Below are positions 25,463-36,966 of a stretch of 64,000 bases of DNA, one piece after another. The notes under the pieces are model-generated. The model was not told where the DNA came from and did not search any database. It was given only the letters and a program-made list of their open reading frames with translations. The DNA comes from Nocardioides seonyuensis (lineage in GTDB: Bacteria; Actinomycetota; Actinomycetes; Propionibacteriales; Nocardioidaceae). The DNA lies in NCBI RefSeq assembly GCF_004683965.1, contig NZ_CP038436.1, forward strand, positions 3,472,001 to 3,536,000, given 5' to 3'. Within the stretch, counting starts at the first letter, position 1; each line of letters opens with the position of its first letter. Both the position numbers and the translations under genes were made by a program.

Positions 25463-27079
25463 ATGTCTGCCCCTCTGTCTGCCCATCTCTCCGTCGTCGA
25501 CCTGTCCGTCTCGTTCCCTGACCGCACCGTGCTGTCCGGCGTCGACCTCCTGGCACAGCCGGGCAGGCGCATCGGGCTCGTCGGTGAGAACGGCTCCGGC
25601 AAGTCGACGCTGTTGCGGGCGATTGCCGGCCTGCTGCCACCCCGCGCCCGGACGACCGGCCGCATCGTGGCTCCTCCTGACGTCGTGCTCCTCGGCCAGG
25701 AGCCGCCCTTCAGCGACGACGCCACCGTGGGAGGCGTGCTGGACTCGATGCTCGCCCCACTTCGTCAGGCGGTCGCCGACGTCGAGCGCCTGGCCGCGAC
25801 GCTGGGCCAGGAGGGTGCCGACCCGGCGGCGTACGCCAACGCCCTCGACCACGCCGCGGCCCTCGAGGCGTGGGACGCAGATCGCCGCGCCGTCCTCGCC
25901 GCCGCCTCGCTCGGGCTCGACCACGTCGAACCGGACCGGCGGGTCGGCACCCTCTCCGGTGGCGAGCGCACCCGGCTCGCGCTCGCCGCCATCATGACCA
26001 CGCGGCCCTCCTGCCTCCTCCTCGACGAGCCCACCAACCACCTGGACGACGACGCCATCGCGGTGCTCACGGAGTTCCTCCGCGACCTGCCTGGCGTCGT
26101 GGTGCTCGCCAGCCACGACCGGGTGCTCCTGGACGACGTCTGCACCGACCTGGTCGACCTGGACCCCGCCGAGATCGGCACCGACGGCGCCGGCGGTCGG
26201 CACTTCGGCGGCGGGTGGAGCGACTACGAGGCAGCGCGCGCTGATGCCAGGCGGCGCTGGGAGGAGACCTACGTCTCCCAGCAGGAGGAGCTCGACCGGC
26301 TGCGCGCGGCCGTGCGCAAGGGGACCGAGGCGGTTGCCCACGACCGGCCCCCTCGTGACGGAGACAGGTTCATCTACGCGTTCAAGGGCGGGCGGGTCGA
26401 GCAGACCGCGGCGCGGCGCAGGAAGGACGCTGCTCGCAGGCTGGACCTCGCGGAGCGGTCCCAGGTGCGCAAGCCGCGTCCACCGCTCCGCTTCCGGGGA
26501 GCTCTCACCGGACAGCCGGGAGCGACCCGGCCGGTGCAGGTGCGCGGCCTGGAGGTGTCGAGGCGACTACGGCTCGACCGGCTCGACGTCGAGGCCGGCG
26601 ACCAGCTGCTCGTCACCGGCTCGAACGGCTCGGGCAAGTCGACGCTCCTGGGCGTGCTGTCGGGCCGCATCACGCCCACGGCCGGCGAGGCGCTCGTGTC
26701 CGCCCGGGTCGTCGCGGAGCTGACCCAGGACCCGTGGTTCGCAGACATGCGGCGCTCGGCCCTGACGACGTACGACGACGCTGTCGCCGGCAGCGAACAG
26801 GCGCCGGCGCTGCGCGAGCTGGGGCTGCTGGCTCCGCGGGACCACCGTCGGGCGGTGGGCGTCCTGTCGGTCGGCCAGCGTCGTCGACTGGCCCTCGCCA
26901 TCGCCATCGCCGTCGCGCCCGACCTGCTCCTGCTCGACGAGCCGACCAACCACGTGTCGTTGGCGCTGGCGGGCGAGCTCGAGGAGGCCCTCGGGACTGC
27001 CCCGGGGACGGTGCTGCTGGCCTCGCACGACCGGTGGCTGCGCCGCAGGTGGCAAGGACCCACGCTGTCGCTCGGGTGA
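25463..27079 (+). CDS. ABC-F family ATPase (ribosome-protection/translation factor type)
   Basis: A 538-residue protein with two ABC ATPase cassettes and no membrane segment. Cassette 1: Walker A GENGSGKST (41-49), signature LSGGE (164-168), Walker B with DEPTNHLD (188-195). The inter-domain linker (about 255-345) is Arg/Glu-rich and helical, as in ABC-F proteins that reach into the ribosome. Cassette 2: GSNGSGKST, DEPTNH, and a changed signature LSVGQ. ABC-F proteins either rescue antibiotic-bound ribosomes or tune translation. Own promoter and structured leader suggest inducible control. Start ATG 25463 has a CGAGG site; an open frame upstream lacks support. Confidence 0.9.
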   Translation: MSAPLSAHLSVVDLSVSFPDRTVLSGVDLLAQPGRRIGLVGENGSGKSTLLRAIAGLLPPRARTTGRIVAPPDVVLLGQEPPFSDDATVGGVLDSMLAPLRQAVADVERLAATLGQEGADPAAYANALDHAAALEAWDADRRAVLAAASLGLDHVEPDRRVGTLSGGERTRLALAAIMTTRPSCLLLDEPTNHLDDDAIAVLTEFLRDLPGVVVLASHDRVLLDDVCTDLVDLDPAEIGTDGAGGRHFGGGWSDYEAARADARRRWEETYVSQQEELDRLRAAVRKGTEAVAHDRPPRDGDRFIYAFKGGRVEQTAARRRKDAARRLDLAERSQVRKPRPPLRFRGALTGQPGATRPVQVRGLEVSRRLRLDRLDVEAGDQLLVTGSNGSGKSTLLGVLSGRITPTAGEALVSARVVAELTQDPWFADMRRSALTTYDDAVAGSEQAPALRELGLLAPRDHRRAVGVLSVGQRRRLALAIAIAVAPDLLLLDEPTNHVSLALAGELEEALGTAPGTVLLASHDRWLRRRWQGPTLSLG

Positions 27080-27127
27080 GAGCCCCGACCCCTCGTGGGA
27101 CGGCGTCGTACGGCAGGGACGCGCTGC

Positions 27128-27133
27128 TAGGGT
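27128..27133 (+). promoter_or_regulatory. -10 element (TAGGGT) of the carA operon
   Basis: TAGGGT with the same GCGCTGCTAGGGT context as the pyrR promoter. Predicted start near 27140 gives a leader of about 55 bases with the PyrR loop. Confidence 0.6.
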
Positions 27134-27147
27134 TGGCGCGAGTTCGA

Positions 27148-27188
27148 ACATCCTTTAACGATCCGTCCCGTGAGGCGGAGAAGGAGGT
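27148..27188 (+). promoter_or_regulatory. PyrR-binding RNA leader, carA operon copy
   Basis: Identical to the pyrR leader at 40 of 41 positions (a T replaces G at 27162). It holds the GTGAGG loop and AAGGAGG (27181-27187), five to six bases before the carA GTG, so PyrR binding would block ribosome entry directly. Confidence 0.8.
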
Positions 27189-27193
27189 ACGAC

Positions 27194-28390
27194 GTGCCAC
27201 GGCATGTCCAGAAAACGGCGCTCATGGTCCTCGAGGACGGGCGCACCTTCCGCGGCGAGTCATTCGGCGCACAGGGCGAGACCTTCGGCGAAGCAGTCTT
27301 CTCCACCGGCATGTCCGGCTACCAGGAGACGCTCACCGACCCGAGCTACCACCGCCAGGTGGTCGTGATGACGGCCCCTCACGTCGGCAACACCGGCATG
27401 AACGACGAGGACCAGGAGTCCGACCGCATCTGGGTGGCCGGCTACGTCGTGCGCGACCCCGCCCGCGTCCCGTCCAACTGGCGCTCGCAGCGCACCCTCG
27501 ACGACGAGCTGCGCGACCAGGGCGTCGTCGGGATTTCCGGGGTCGACACCCGCGCCCTCACGCGACACCTCCGTGAGCGTGGCGCGATGCGCGTGGGCAT
27601 CTCCACGACCGAGACCGACCCGCAGGCGCTCCTCGCCCGTGTGCTCGAGGCCGACGCGATGAGCGGGGCCAACCTCAGCGACGCCGTCTCCACCCCGGAG
27701 CCCTACGTGGTGCCGGCAGTGGGGGAGAAGCGCTTCACGGTGGCCGTCCTCGACCTGGGTCTGAAGGCCAACACCCCCCGCATGATGAGCGAGCGCGGCA
27801 TCGAGGTGCACGTCCTGCCCGCCACCTCATCCATCGCCGACGTCGAGGCGGTGGAGCCCGACGGTCTCTTCTTCTCCAACGGCCCCGGTGACCCGGCGGC
27901 GACCACCGGGCAGGTCGAGCTGCTCCAGGAGGCGCTCGGACGCGGCCTGCCCTACTTCGGGATCTGCTTCGGCAACCAGCTCTTCGGCCGTGCCCTCGGT
28001 TTCGGCACCTACAAGCTGAAGTACGGCCACCGCGGCATCAACCAGCCCGTGATGGACCGCACCACCGGCAAGGTCGAGGTCACCGCCCACAACCACGGGT
28101 TCGCGGTCGACGCCCCGCTCGAGGGAAGCACGACCACCCCCTACGGCGTGGCGACCGTGTCGCACGTGTGCCTCAACGACGACGTGGTCGAGGGGCTCGA
28201 GCTGCGTGACGACGAGGGACGCCTGAAGTCCTTCTCCGTCCAGTACCACCCCGAGGCCGCAGCAGGCCCGCACGACGCCGCCTACCTCTTCGACCGCTTC
28301 ACGGACCTGATGGAGTCGAGTCGAGGAACGAGACGAGCGACTGAGGCGACAATCGAGACCAGCGCTGCTGGACATGAAGGTGGTATCTGA
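27194..28390 (+). CDS. carA: Carbamoyl-phosphate synthase small subunit (glutaminase)
   Basis: A 398-residue class I glutamine amidotransferase that releases ammonia for CarB. The nucleophile is the Cys in [14 protein letters not shown], and [14 protein letters not shown] supplies His and Glu. The N-terminal domain starts at [19 protein letters not shown] 27194 is chosen for its AAGGAGG at optimal spacing. The last 27 residues (after DRFTDLMES) lack family similarity and are encoded by a repeat-like element at 28315-28360. CarB starts one base after the stop. Confidence 0.95.
   Translation: MPRHVQKTALMVLEDGRTFRGESFGAQGETFGEAVFSTGMSGYQETLTDPSYHRQVVVMTAPHVGNTGMNDEDQESDRIWVAGYVVRDPARVPSNWRSQRTLDDELRDQGVVGISGVDTRALTRHLRERGAMRVGISTTETDPQALLARVLEADAMSGANLSDAVSTPEPYVVPAVGEKRFTVAVLDLGLKANTPRMMSERGIEVHVLPATSSIADVEAVEPDGLFFSNGPGDPAATTGQVELLQEALGRGLPYFGICFGNQLFGRALGFGTYKLKYGHRGINQPVMDRTTGKVEVTAHNHGFAVDAPLEGSTTTPYGVATVSHVCLNDDVVEGLELRDDEGRLKSFSVQYHPEAAAGPHDAAYLFDRFTDLMESSRGTRRATEATIETSAAGHEGGI
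28315..28360 (+). repeat. REP-like extragenic palindrome read into the CarA tail
   Basis: A 46-base GAG/CGA-rich stretch starting GTCGAG and ending ATCGAGACC, resembling repetitive palindromes scattered in Nocardioides-type genomes. Both borders match the framework of the element at 58749-58781. It codes the atypical CarA C terminus. Membership in the same repeat family is inference. Confidence 0.4.
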
Positions 28391-28391
28391 C

Positions 28392-31701
<3,310 letters not shown>

Positions 31702-31709
<8 letters not shown>

Positions 31710-32817
31710 GGTGTCGTCGGCTCGGCCGCGCGTCTACTCCACCTTGTTCGACCACGTCCTCTCGCGCACCGATCCCGAGCGGATCCACCACCATGCGTTC
31801 CGGGCGATTCGCGCAGCCGAGCCCGCGACCCGGCGCTTGCTGGGCGGCGAGTCGGCGCTTGCGCGTCGCCGAGTCGGCGCCAGATCGCAGGTGAGGGCCC
31901 TGGGCCTGACCTTCCCGCACCCGCTCGGGCTGGCCGCGGGGTTCGACAAGAACGGCATCGGGATCGATGCCCTCGCTGCGCTGGGCTTCGGTCACGTGGA
32001 GATCGGCACGGTGACCGGCGAACCCCAACCGGGCAACCCTCGGCCCAGGCTGTTCCGGCTCAAGGACGACCGGGCGATCATCAACAGGATGGGGTTCAAC
32101 AACGACGGGGCCGAGGTCGTCGCGCGCAGGCTGGCCGCGCGCGAGCGCCGACTCGGTGGAGAGGTTGCACCGTCCGGACGCGGAACTGGCGCCGGGCCGG
32201 TGGTCGTCGGGATCAACATCGGCAAGACCAAGGTGGTTCCCGAGGAGGACGCCATCTTGGACTACGAGAAGTCCGCCGGGCTGCTCGCTCCGCATGCCGA
32301 CTACCTCGTCGTCAACGTCTCCTCGCCCAACACCCCCGGACTCCGGGACCTCCAGGCGGTCGAGCGGCTCCGGCCGCTGCTCGACGCCGTACGACGCCGC
32401 GCGGACGAGGTCACCGGCGACCGCCGGGTGCCGCTGCTCGTCAAGATCGCCCCCGACCTCAGCGACGACGACGTCCTGGCCGTGGGTGACCTCGCGCTGG
32501 CGGTCGGCCTCGACGGGATCATCGCCACCAACACCACCATCTCGCGCGAGGGGCTGGTGACCGAGCGCTCGCAGGTGGACCAGATCGGGGCCGGCGGCCT
32601 GTCCGGCCGCCCGCTCGCCCAGCGTGCCGAGGACGTCGTGCGCCTCCTGCGCGGGCGCGTCGGGCCCGACTTGACGTTGATGGGGGTGGGTGGCATCTCC
32701 ACCGCCGAGGACGCACGACGTCGGCTCGACGCGGGAGCCGACCTCCTCCAAGGATACACCGGCTTCGTCTACGGAGGTCCCGCCTGGCCTTCGCACGTCC
32801 TGCGGGGCCTCGCCTGA
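31702..32817 (+). CDS. pyrD: Dihydroorotate dehydrogenase, class 2 (quinone-dependent)
   Basis: A 371-residue FMN enzyme oxidising dihydroorotate with quinone. Class 2 features: an N-terminal helical membrane-association segment ([19 protein letters not shown]), [22 protein letters not shown], and catalytic Ser (not Cys) in [19 protein letters not shown] sites NTTISR and [10 protein letters not shown] are intact. A Gly/Arg-rich insertion (about 145-165) is unusual in length. GTG 31702 overlaps carB; GTG 31711 is equally possible. This is the functional DHOD of the operon. Confidence 0.95.
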
Positions 32818-32818
32818 G

Positions 32819-33643
32819 ATGACTGCACGGGCGGCGACCAGCGCGCGTGAACCCCTCCACGTCGACGGCGAGGTCATCGCGACCAAGAAGGCGGGGGCCT
32901 ACCGCCTGCTCACCATCGCTGCCCCGGGGGTCCCAGCACGCTTCCGTCCGGGCAACTTCGTGGCCCTCACCGTCGCCGGCCACGTCGCGAGACGAGCCTT
33001 CTGGATCCACCGGATCAAGGAGTCGAGCGCGTTCGGCCCCACCCTCGACATCGTGGTCGAGCCTCGGGGCCCGGGCTCCCGGTGGCTCGCCGCGCAGCCC
33101 ACCGGGACACGGCTCGCCGTGACCGGCCCGCTGGGCCGTCCCTTCGCCCTTCCCAAGGAGCCGGTGTCGTGCCTGCTCGTGGGCGAGGGCTACGCCGCTG
33201 CGGTCCTGTTCCCCCTGGCCGAGCGCCTGCGGGAGCGCGACTGCGCGGTGACCCTCGCACTCGCCGGGATGGACGAGGCGCACCTCGTCTCGACCCTCGA
33301 GGCTCGTCGCTCCGCACGCGCGGTCACCGTGATCACCGCCGACGGATCGGTCGGCAGCAGGGGCACGGTCGGCGAGCAGCTGCCGGACCTGCTGCGTCGC
33401 AGCAACGCGGCTGTGGCCTACGCCGCCGGACCCACCGCCGTCCTCCGGGACGTGGCACGTGCGGCCGAGACCTGCGGGGCCTGGAGCCAGGCAGCCGTCG
33501 AGGTCCCCGGACCGTGCGGCACAGGTCTGTGCCACGGATGTCCTCTCCCGGTGCTCGGCGAGGACGGGGTGCCACGGATCGTGCGTGCGTGCACCGAGGG
33601 ACCCGTGGTCCGTGGTGACCGGGTCCGGTGGGCCGAGCTGTGA
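32819..33643 (+). CDS. Dihydroorotate dehydrogenase electron-transfer subunit-like (PyrK family)
   Basis: A 274-residue flavoprotein reductase. N-terminal FAD-binding beta-barrel (1-105) with FRPGNFVALTV and RRAFWIHRI; NAD-binding fold (112-215) with LLVGEGYAAAVLFPLAERL replacing the usual Gly-rich GGG start; C-terminal 2Fe-2S site with four cysteines (Cys233, 238, 241 in CGTGLCHGC, and Cys258). In class 1B enzymes PyrK passes electrons from PyrD to NAD. It starts one base after pyrD and overlaps the next gene by GTGA, so it pairs with the gene at 33640 rather than with the quinone-type PyrD. Confidence 0.85.
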   Translation: MTARAATSAREPLHVDGEVIATKKAGAYRLLTIAAPGVPARFRPGNFVALTVAGHVARRAFWIHRIKESSAFGPTLDIVVEPRGPGSRWLAAQPTGTRLAVTGPLGRPFALPKEPVSCLLVGEGYAAAVLFPLAERLRERDCAVTLALAGMDEAHLVSTLEARRSARAVTVITADGSVGSRGTVGEQLPDLLRRSNAAVAYAAGPTAVLRDVARAAETCGAWSQAAVEVPGPCGTGLCHGCPLPVLGEDGVPRIVRACTEGPVVRGDRVRWAEL

Positions 33644-34452
33644 CGATCGCCCTCGGTCCGGTGATGGTGGCCTCCGGGTGTGGCGGGACGGGCCGTGAGC
33701 TCGCCCCCTTCCTCGACCTCGACGGCGTGGCTTTCGTCACCCGCTCCGTCACGCTCGACGCTCGTCAAGGTGCCAGCGGGCCCCGCGTCGTCGAGGTGTC
33801 GGGTGGACTGGTCAACGCCGTCGGACTTCCCAACCCCGGTCTCGAGCACTTCCTGGCGACTGAGCTGCCGTGGCTCGTCCGCGCGGGCGCCCGCGTCTTC
33901 GTCTCGGTGGCCGGGTCGACGCTGGGGGAGTACGCCGACCTCGCCCGGCGCCTGAGCCGGGCTCCCGGCGTGGCTGGGCTCGAGGTCAACGTCGGCGCCC
34001 CCGACGAGACGGGCCTGGACCTCTTCGAGGTCCGCGAGCCCTATCACGCAGCCAGCGTGGTGGCGGCGGTGCGAAGAGAGTTCCCCGCGGACCGCCCGGT
34101 GCTCGCCAAGCTGCGGCCGGACGTCTCGCGTGTCGTGGAGGGCGCCCGTGCCTGCCACGAGGCAGGCGCGACGGCGGTCGTCCTCGGCAACACCGTTCCC
34201 GCAGCGTTCCCCGACGGCCGACCCGGAGGGCTGAGCGGGCCGGCCGTCGCACCCGTTGTGCTCCGTTGCCTGACCGAGACCGCGCGCAGCCTGCCCGGTG
34301 TCCCGCTCGTGGCCTGCGGCGGCGTGCACGACGCCGCGTCGGCCCGGCTCTTCCTCGGCGCCGGCGCGGTGGCCGTGCAGATCGGCACCGCACTGCTCCA
34401 CGACCCCACCACGGTCGCGCGCGTCGCGGCCGAGCTAGGAGATGACGCATGA
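33640..34452 (+). CDS. Class 1B dihydroorotate dehydrogenase-like protein lacking the catalytic Cys
   Basis: A 270-residue TIM-barrel FMN protein of the PyrD class 1 type: LGPVMVASGCGGTGRE start, NAVGLPNPGLEHF (substrate Asn65), LAKLRPDV (FMN Lys), GNTVPAAFP, GGLSGPAVAPVVL and GGVHDAASARLFLGAGAVAVQIGTA. The active-site loop that normally reads NxSCPN is NVGAPD (117-122), so the catalytic base Cys is Ala and a substrate Asn is Asp. A second expected Lys is Arg (FVTRSVT). It may be a regulatory relic or an enzyme with altered chemistry. Coupled to the PyrK-like gene and pyrF by four-base overlaps. Confidence 0.8.
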   Translation: MTIALGPVMVASGCGGTGRELAPFLDLDGVAFVTRSVTLDARQGASGPRVVEVSGGLVNAVGLPNPGLEHFLATELPWLVRAGARVFVSVAGSTLGEYADLARRLSRAPGVAGLEVNVGAPDETGLDLFEVREPYHAASVVAAVRREFPADRPVLAKLRPDVSRVVEGARACHEAGATAVVLGNTVPAAFPDGRPGGLSGPAVAPVVLRCLTETARSLPGVPLVACGGVHDAASARLFLGAGAVAVQIGTALLHDPTTVARVAAELGDDA

Positions 34453-35258
34453 CCCCCTTCGGTGAACGCCTGCGGACCCTCGTCGACCAGCGGGGCGCCC
34501 TGTGTGCCGGCATCGACCCCCACGCGTCGCTGCTCGCCGACTGGGGGTTGAGCGACGACGTCGGCGGGCTGGAGCGCTTCGCGTTGGCGGCGGTCGAGGG
34601 GCTCGCCCCGCACGTGTCGTGCATCAAGCCGCAGAGCGCCTTCTTCGAGCGCCACGGCTCCCGCGGGATCGCAGTGCTGGAGCGGGTCATCGCCGAGTCG
34701 CGGTCGGCCGGCGCGCTGGTGATCCTCGACGTCAAGCGCGGTGACATCGGCTCCACCTCCCAGGCCTACGCCGATGCCTACCTCGATCCCGCGTCACCCT
34801 TGGCGGCCGACGCGATCACCGCCTCTCCCTACCTGGGGTTCGGCTCGTTGCAGCCGATGATCGACACCGCGGAGCGTCATGGCGCCGGCATCTTCGTCCT
34901 CGCACTGACGTCCAACAAGGAAGGGCCCGAGGTGCAGCACGCACGCTCCGGTGGTGGCACCGTGGCCGGGGTGGTGCTGGACCACCTCAGGACGCTCAAC
35001 GCCGGGGTCTCACCGCTGGGGTCGTACGGCGCGGTGGTCGGCGCCACGATCGGAGAGTCGGAGGAGGACTTCGCCATCAACGGCCCGATCCTCGTCCCCG
35101 GGTACGGCGCCCAGGGCGGCACCGACGACGACCTGGACCGGCTCTTCGGGGGCTCTGGCGGGAACCTCGTGATCCCATCCTCCTCGCGCGGCCTCCTCGC
35201 GGCCGGCCCCGAGCCGGCAGCCCTGGCGGATGCCGTGCGCAGGATCCAGCAGTCGTGA
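34449..35258 (+). CDS. pyrF: Orotidine 5'-phosphate decarboxylase (type 2)
   Basis: A 269-residue OMP decarboxylase, last step of UMP synthesis. The catalytic array is [17 protein letters not shown] (Asp94, Lys96, Asp99). [27 protein letters not shown] and [14 protein letters not shown] match the actinobacterial/mycobacterial longer form. ATG overlaps the preceding stop. Followed by a GTGA overlap into a small lipoprotein gene. Confidence 0.96.
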   Translation: MTPFGERLRTLVDQRGALCAGIDPHASLLADWGLSDDVGGLERFALAAVEGLAPHVSCIKPQSAFFERHGSRGIAVLERVIAESRSAGALVILDVKRGDIGSTSQAYADAYLDPASPLAADAITASPYLGFGSLQPMIDTAERHGAGIFVLALTSNKEGPEVQHARSGGGTVAGVVLDHLRTLNAGVSPLGSYGAVVGATIGESEEDFAINGPILVPGYGAQGGTDDDLDRLFGGSGGNLVIPSSSRGLLAAGPEPAALADAVRRIQQS

Positions 35259-35653
35259 GCTCTCCCGCTTCCGTGTCGACGGTCCTCGTGACCCTCCTGA
35301 CGGTGGCGAGCACGCTCTCCGGGTGCTCCTCCGACCCGCAGGAGGCCTACTGCGAGCGGGTCGCGGACCACCAGGACGAGCTGACCGAGGTCGCTGCCTC
35401 CGAGGACGAGGACGCCCTGTTCGCGGCCCTGCCGCCCTACCGCGACCTCCAGGAGCACGCCCCCTCCGACATCGAGGACGAGTGGACCCACGTCGTCACG
35501 GCTCTGGAGGCTCTGGAGTCCGCCGTCGACGGCGGTGCCGAGGACCGGATCGAGCGCGCCTCGGAGGAGCTCGGATCCAGACGGACCATCGAGGCGATGG
35601 CCGCCCTGGAGCAGCATGCCCTCGACGTGTGTGGAACACCTCTCGCCCACTGA
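35255..35653 (+). CDS. Small putative lipoprotein, unknown function
   Basis: A 132-residue protein. The N terminus is a lipoprotein signal: hydrophobic [14 protein letters not shown] and lipobox LSGC with Cys24. The mature part is acidic and helical ([40 protein letters not shown]) with two further cysteines (YCERV, DVCGTP) that could form a disulfide. No known domain. It overlaps pyrF by four bases, so it is probably co-transcribed with the pyrimidine genes although its role is unlikely to be enzymatic there. Confidence 0.65.
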   Translation: MSSPASVSTVLVTLLTVASTLSGCSSDPQEAYCERVADHQDELTEVAASEDEDALFAALPPYRDLQEHAPSDIEDEWTHVVTALEALESAVDGGAEDRIERASEELGSRRTIEAMAALEQHALDVCGTPLAH

Positions 35654-35663
35654 GGGCCCTCGA

Positions 35664-35693
35664 TTGCCTGCCCCGCGCGGCAATGACTAGATT
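35664..35693 (+). promoter_or_regulatory. Promoter of mihF (TTGCCT-18-TAGATT)
   Basis: TTGCCT (35664-35669) and TAGATT (35688-35693) with an 18-base spacer; leader of about 32 bases with AAGGA as ribosome site before GTG 35732. A strong housekeeping-type promoter that may drive mihF-gmk-rpoZ-coaBC. Confidence 0.65.
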
Positions 35694-35731
35694 GACCCGG
35701 ACCTCTCGATCTCGCACCAGAAGGACCTTTC

Positions 35732-36055
35732 GTGGCCCTCCCCCCACTCACGCCCGAACAGCGGCAGGCTGCCCTGGACAAGGCGGCTGCGTCTCGCCGC
35801 GAGCGCGCCGAGGTCAAGAACCGCCTCAAGAACTCCGGAGGCTCGATCATCGAGGTGCTCCGCGAGGGCGAGCACAACGAAGTGATCGGCAAGATGCGTG
35901 TGGTCGAGCTCCTGCAGTCGGTTCCGGGCCTCGGCAAGGTGCGCGCGCGCCAGGTGATGGAGCGACTCGGCATCGCCGAGAGCCGGCGCGTGCGTGGACT
36001 CGGGGTCAAGCAGGTCGCTGCGCTCGAGCGCGAGTTCGGCCCCGACCAGTCGTGA
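35732..36055 (+). CDS. mihF: Actinobacterial integration host factor (mIHF)
   Basis: A 107-residue basic nucleoid protein. [31 protein letters not shown] is the N-terminal helix, then the S13-like/helix-two-turn-helix core [28 protein letters not shown] and a tail [19 protein letters not shown]. It bends DNA and is essential in mycobacteria. GTG start with AAGGA upstream. The order mihF-gmk-rpoZ is conserved in actinobacteria. Overlaps gmk by GTGA. Confidence 0.95.
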   Translation: MALPPLTPEQRQAALDKAAASRRERAEVKNRLKNSGGSIIEVLREGEHNEVIGKMRVVELLQSVPGLGKVRARQVMERLGIAESRRVRGLGVKQVAALEREFGPDQS

Positions 36056-36639
36056 CTCACTCCCGTCTGATCGTGCTCGCAGGGCCCACCGCCGTCGGCA
36101 AGGGCACGGTGGCCGCGGAGATCCGTCGCCACCACCCGGAGGTCTGGATCTCCGTCTCCGCGACCACCAGGCCCCCGCGGCCGGGCGAGGAGAACGGCGT
36201 CCACTACTGGTTCGTCTCCGACGACGACTTCGACGCCATGATCGAGCGCGGCGACCTCCTGGAGTGGGCAGTGGTCCACAAGACGGCTCGCTACGGCACG
36301 CCGAGGGGGCCGGTCGAGCTGGCGCTCGCCTCGGGCCGCCCGGCGATGCTCGAGATCGACCTGCAGGGAGCACGCCAGGTCCGGGAGACCATGCCCGAGG
36401 CCCTGTTCGTCTTCCTCGCCCCGCCGTCGTGGGAGGAGCTGGTGCGCCGTCTGGTGGGACGGGGCACCGAAGGTGCGGCCGAACGCGAGCGAAGGCTCGA
36501 GACCGCTCGTGCCGAGCTGGCCGCCGAGAGCGAGTTCGACGAGACGATCGTCAACCACGAAGTTCACGATGCGGCTGAGCAGTTGGTAGCCTTGATGACT
36601 GCGCGTTCCCCCGTTCCTGATCCGGATAGAGGCATCTGA
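36052..36639 (+). CDS. gmk: Guanylate kinase
   Basis: A 195-residue kinase converting GMP to GDP. P-loop GPTAVGKGT (11-19), GMP-binding [36 protein letters not shown] and lid region RLVGRGTE are present. GTG 36052 inside the mihF end is the only start compatible with family length. Followed two bases later by rpoZ. Confidence 0.95.
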   Translation: MTHSRLIVLAGPTAVGKGTVAAEIRRHHPEVWISVSATTRPPRPGEENGVHYWFVSDDDFDAMIERGDLLEWAVVHKTARYGTPRGPVELALASGRPAMLEIDLQGARQVRETMPEALFVFLAPPSWEELVRRLVGRGTEGAAERERRLETARAELAAESEFDETIVNHEVHDAAEQLVALMTARSPVPDPDRGI

Positions 36640-36641
36640 CT

Positions 36642-36953
36642 GTGGCTGCACCCACCATCGCCGCCGAGGGCGTCACCAACCCCTCGATCGACGACCTGCT
36701 CGGCAAGACCGACAGCAAGTACAAGCTGGTCCTCTACAGCGCCCGGCGAGCCCGCCAGATCAACGCCTACTACTCCCAGCTCGGTGAGGGCCTGCTCGAG
36801 TACGTCGGTCCGCTGGTCGAGACCCACGTCCAGGAGAAGCCCCTCTCGATCGCGCTGCGCGAGATCAACGAGGACCTGCTGACCTGCGAGGACATCGACC
36901 CCGCCGCCGAGGCCGCCGCGGCTGAGGCTGCTGCTGCCGACGTCACCGAGTGA
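36642..36953 (+). CDS. rpoZ: RNA polymerase omega subunit
   Basis: A 103-residue omega subunit that helps assemble RNA polymerase. [35 protein letters not shown] is the conserved core; the C terminus is an Ala/Glu-rich tail typical of actinobacteria. GTG start two bases after gmk. Confidence 0.94.
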   Translation: MAAPTIAAEGVTNPSIDDLLGKTDSKYKLVLYSARRARQINAYYSQLGEGLLEYVGPLVETHVQEKPLSIALREINEDLLTCEDIDPAAEAAAAEAAAADVTE

Positions 36954-36966
36954 GTCGACGGCTCTG

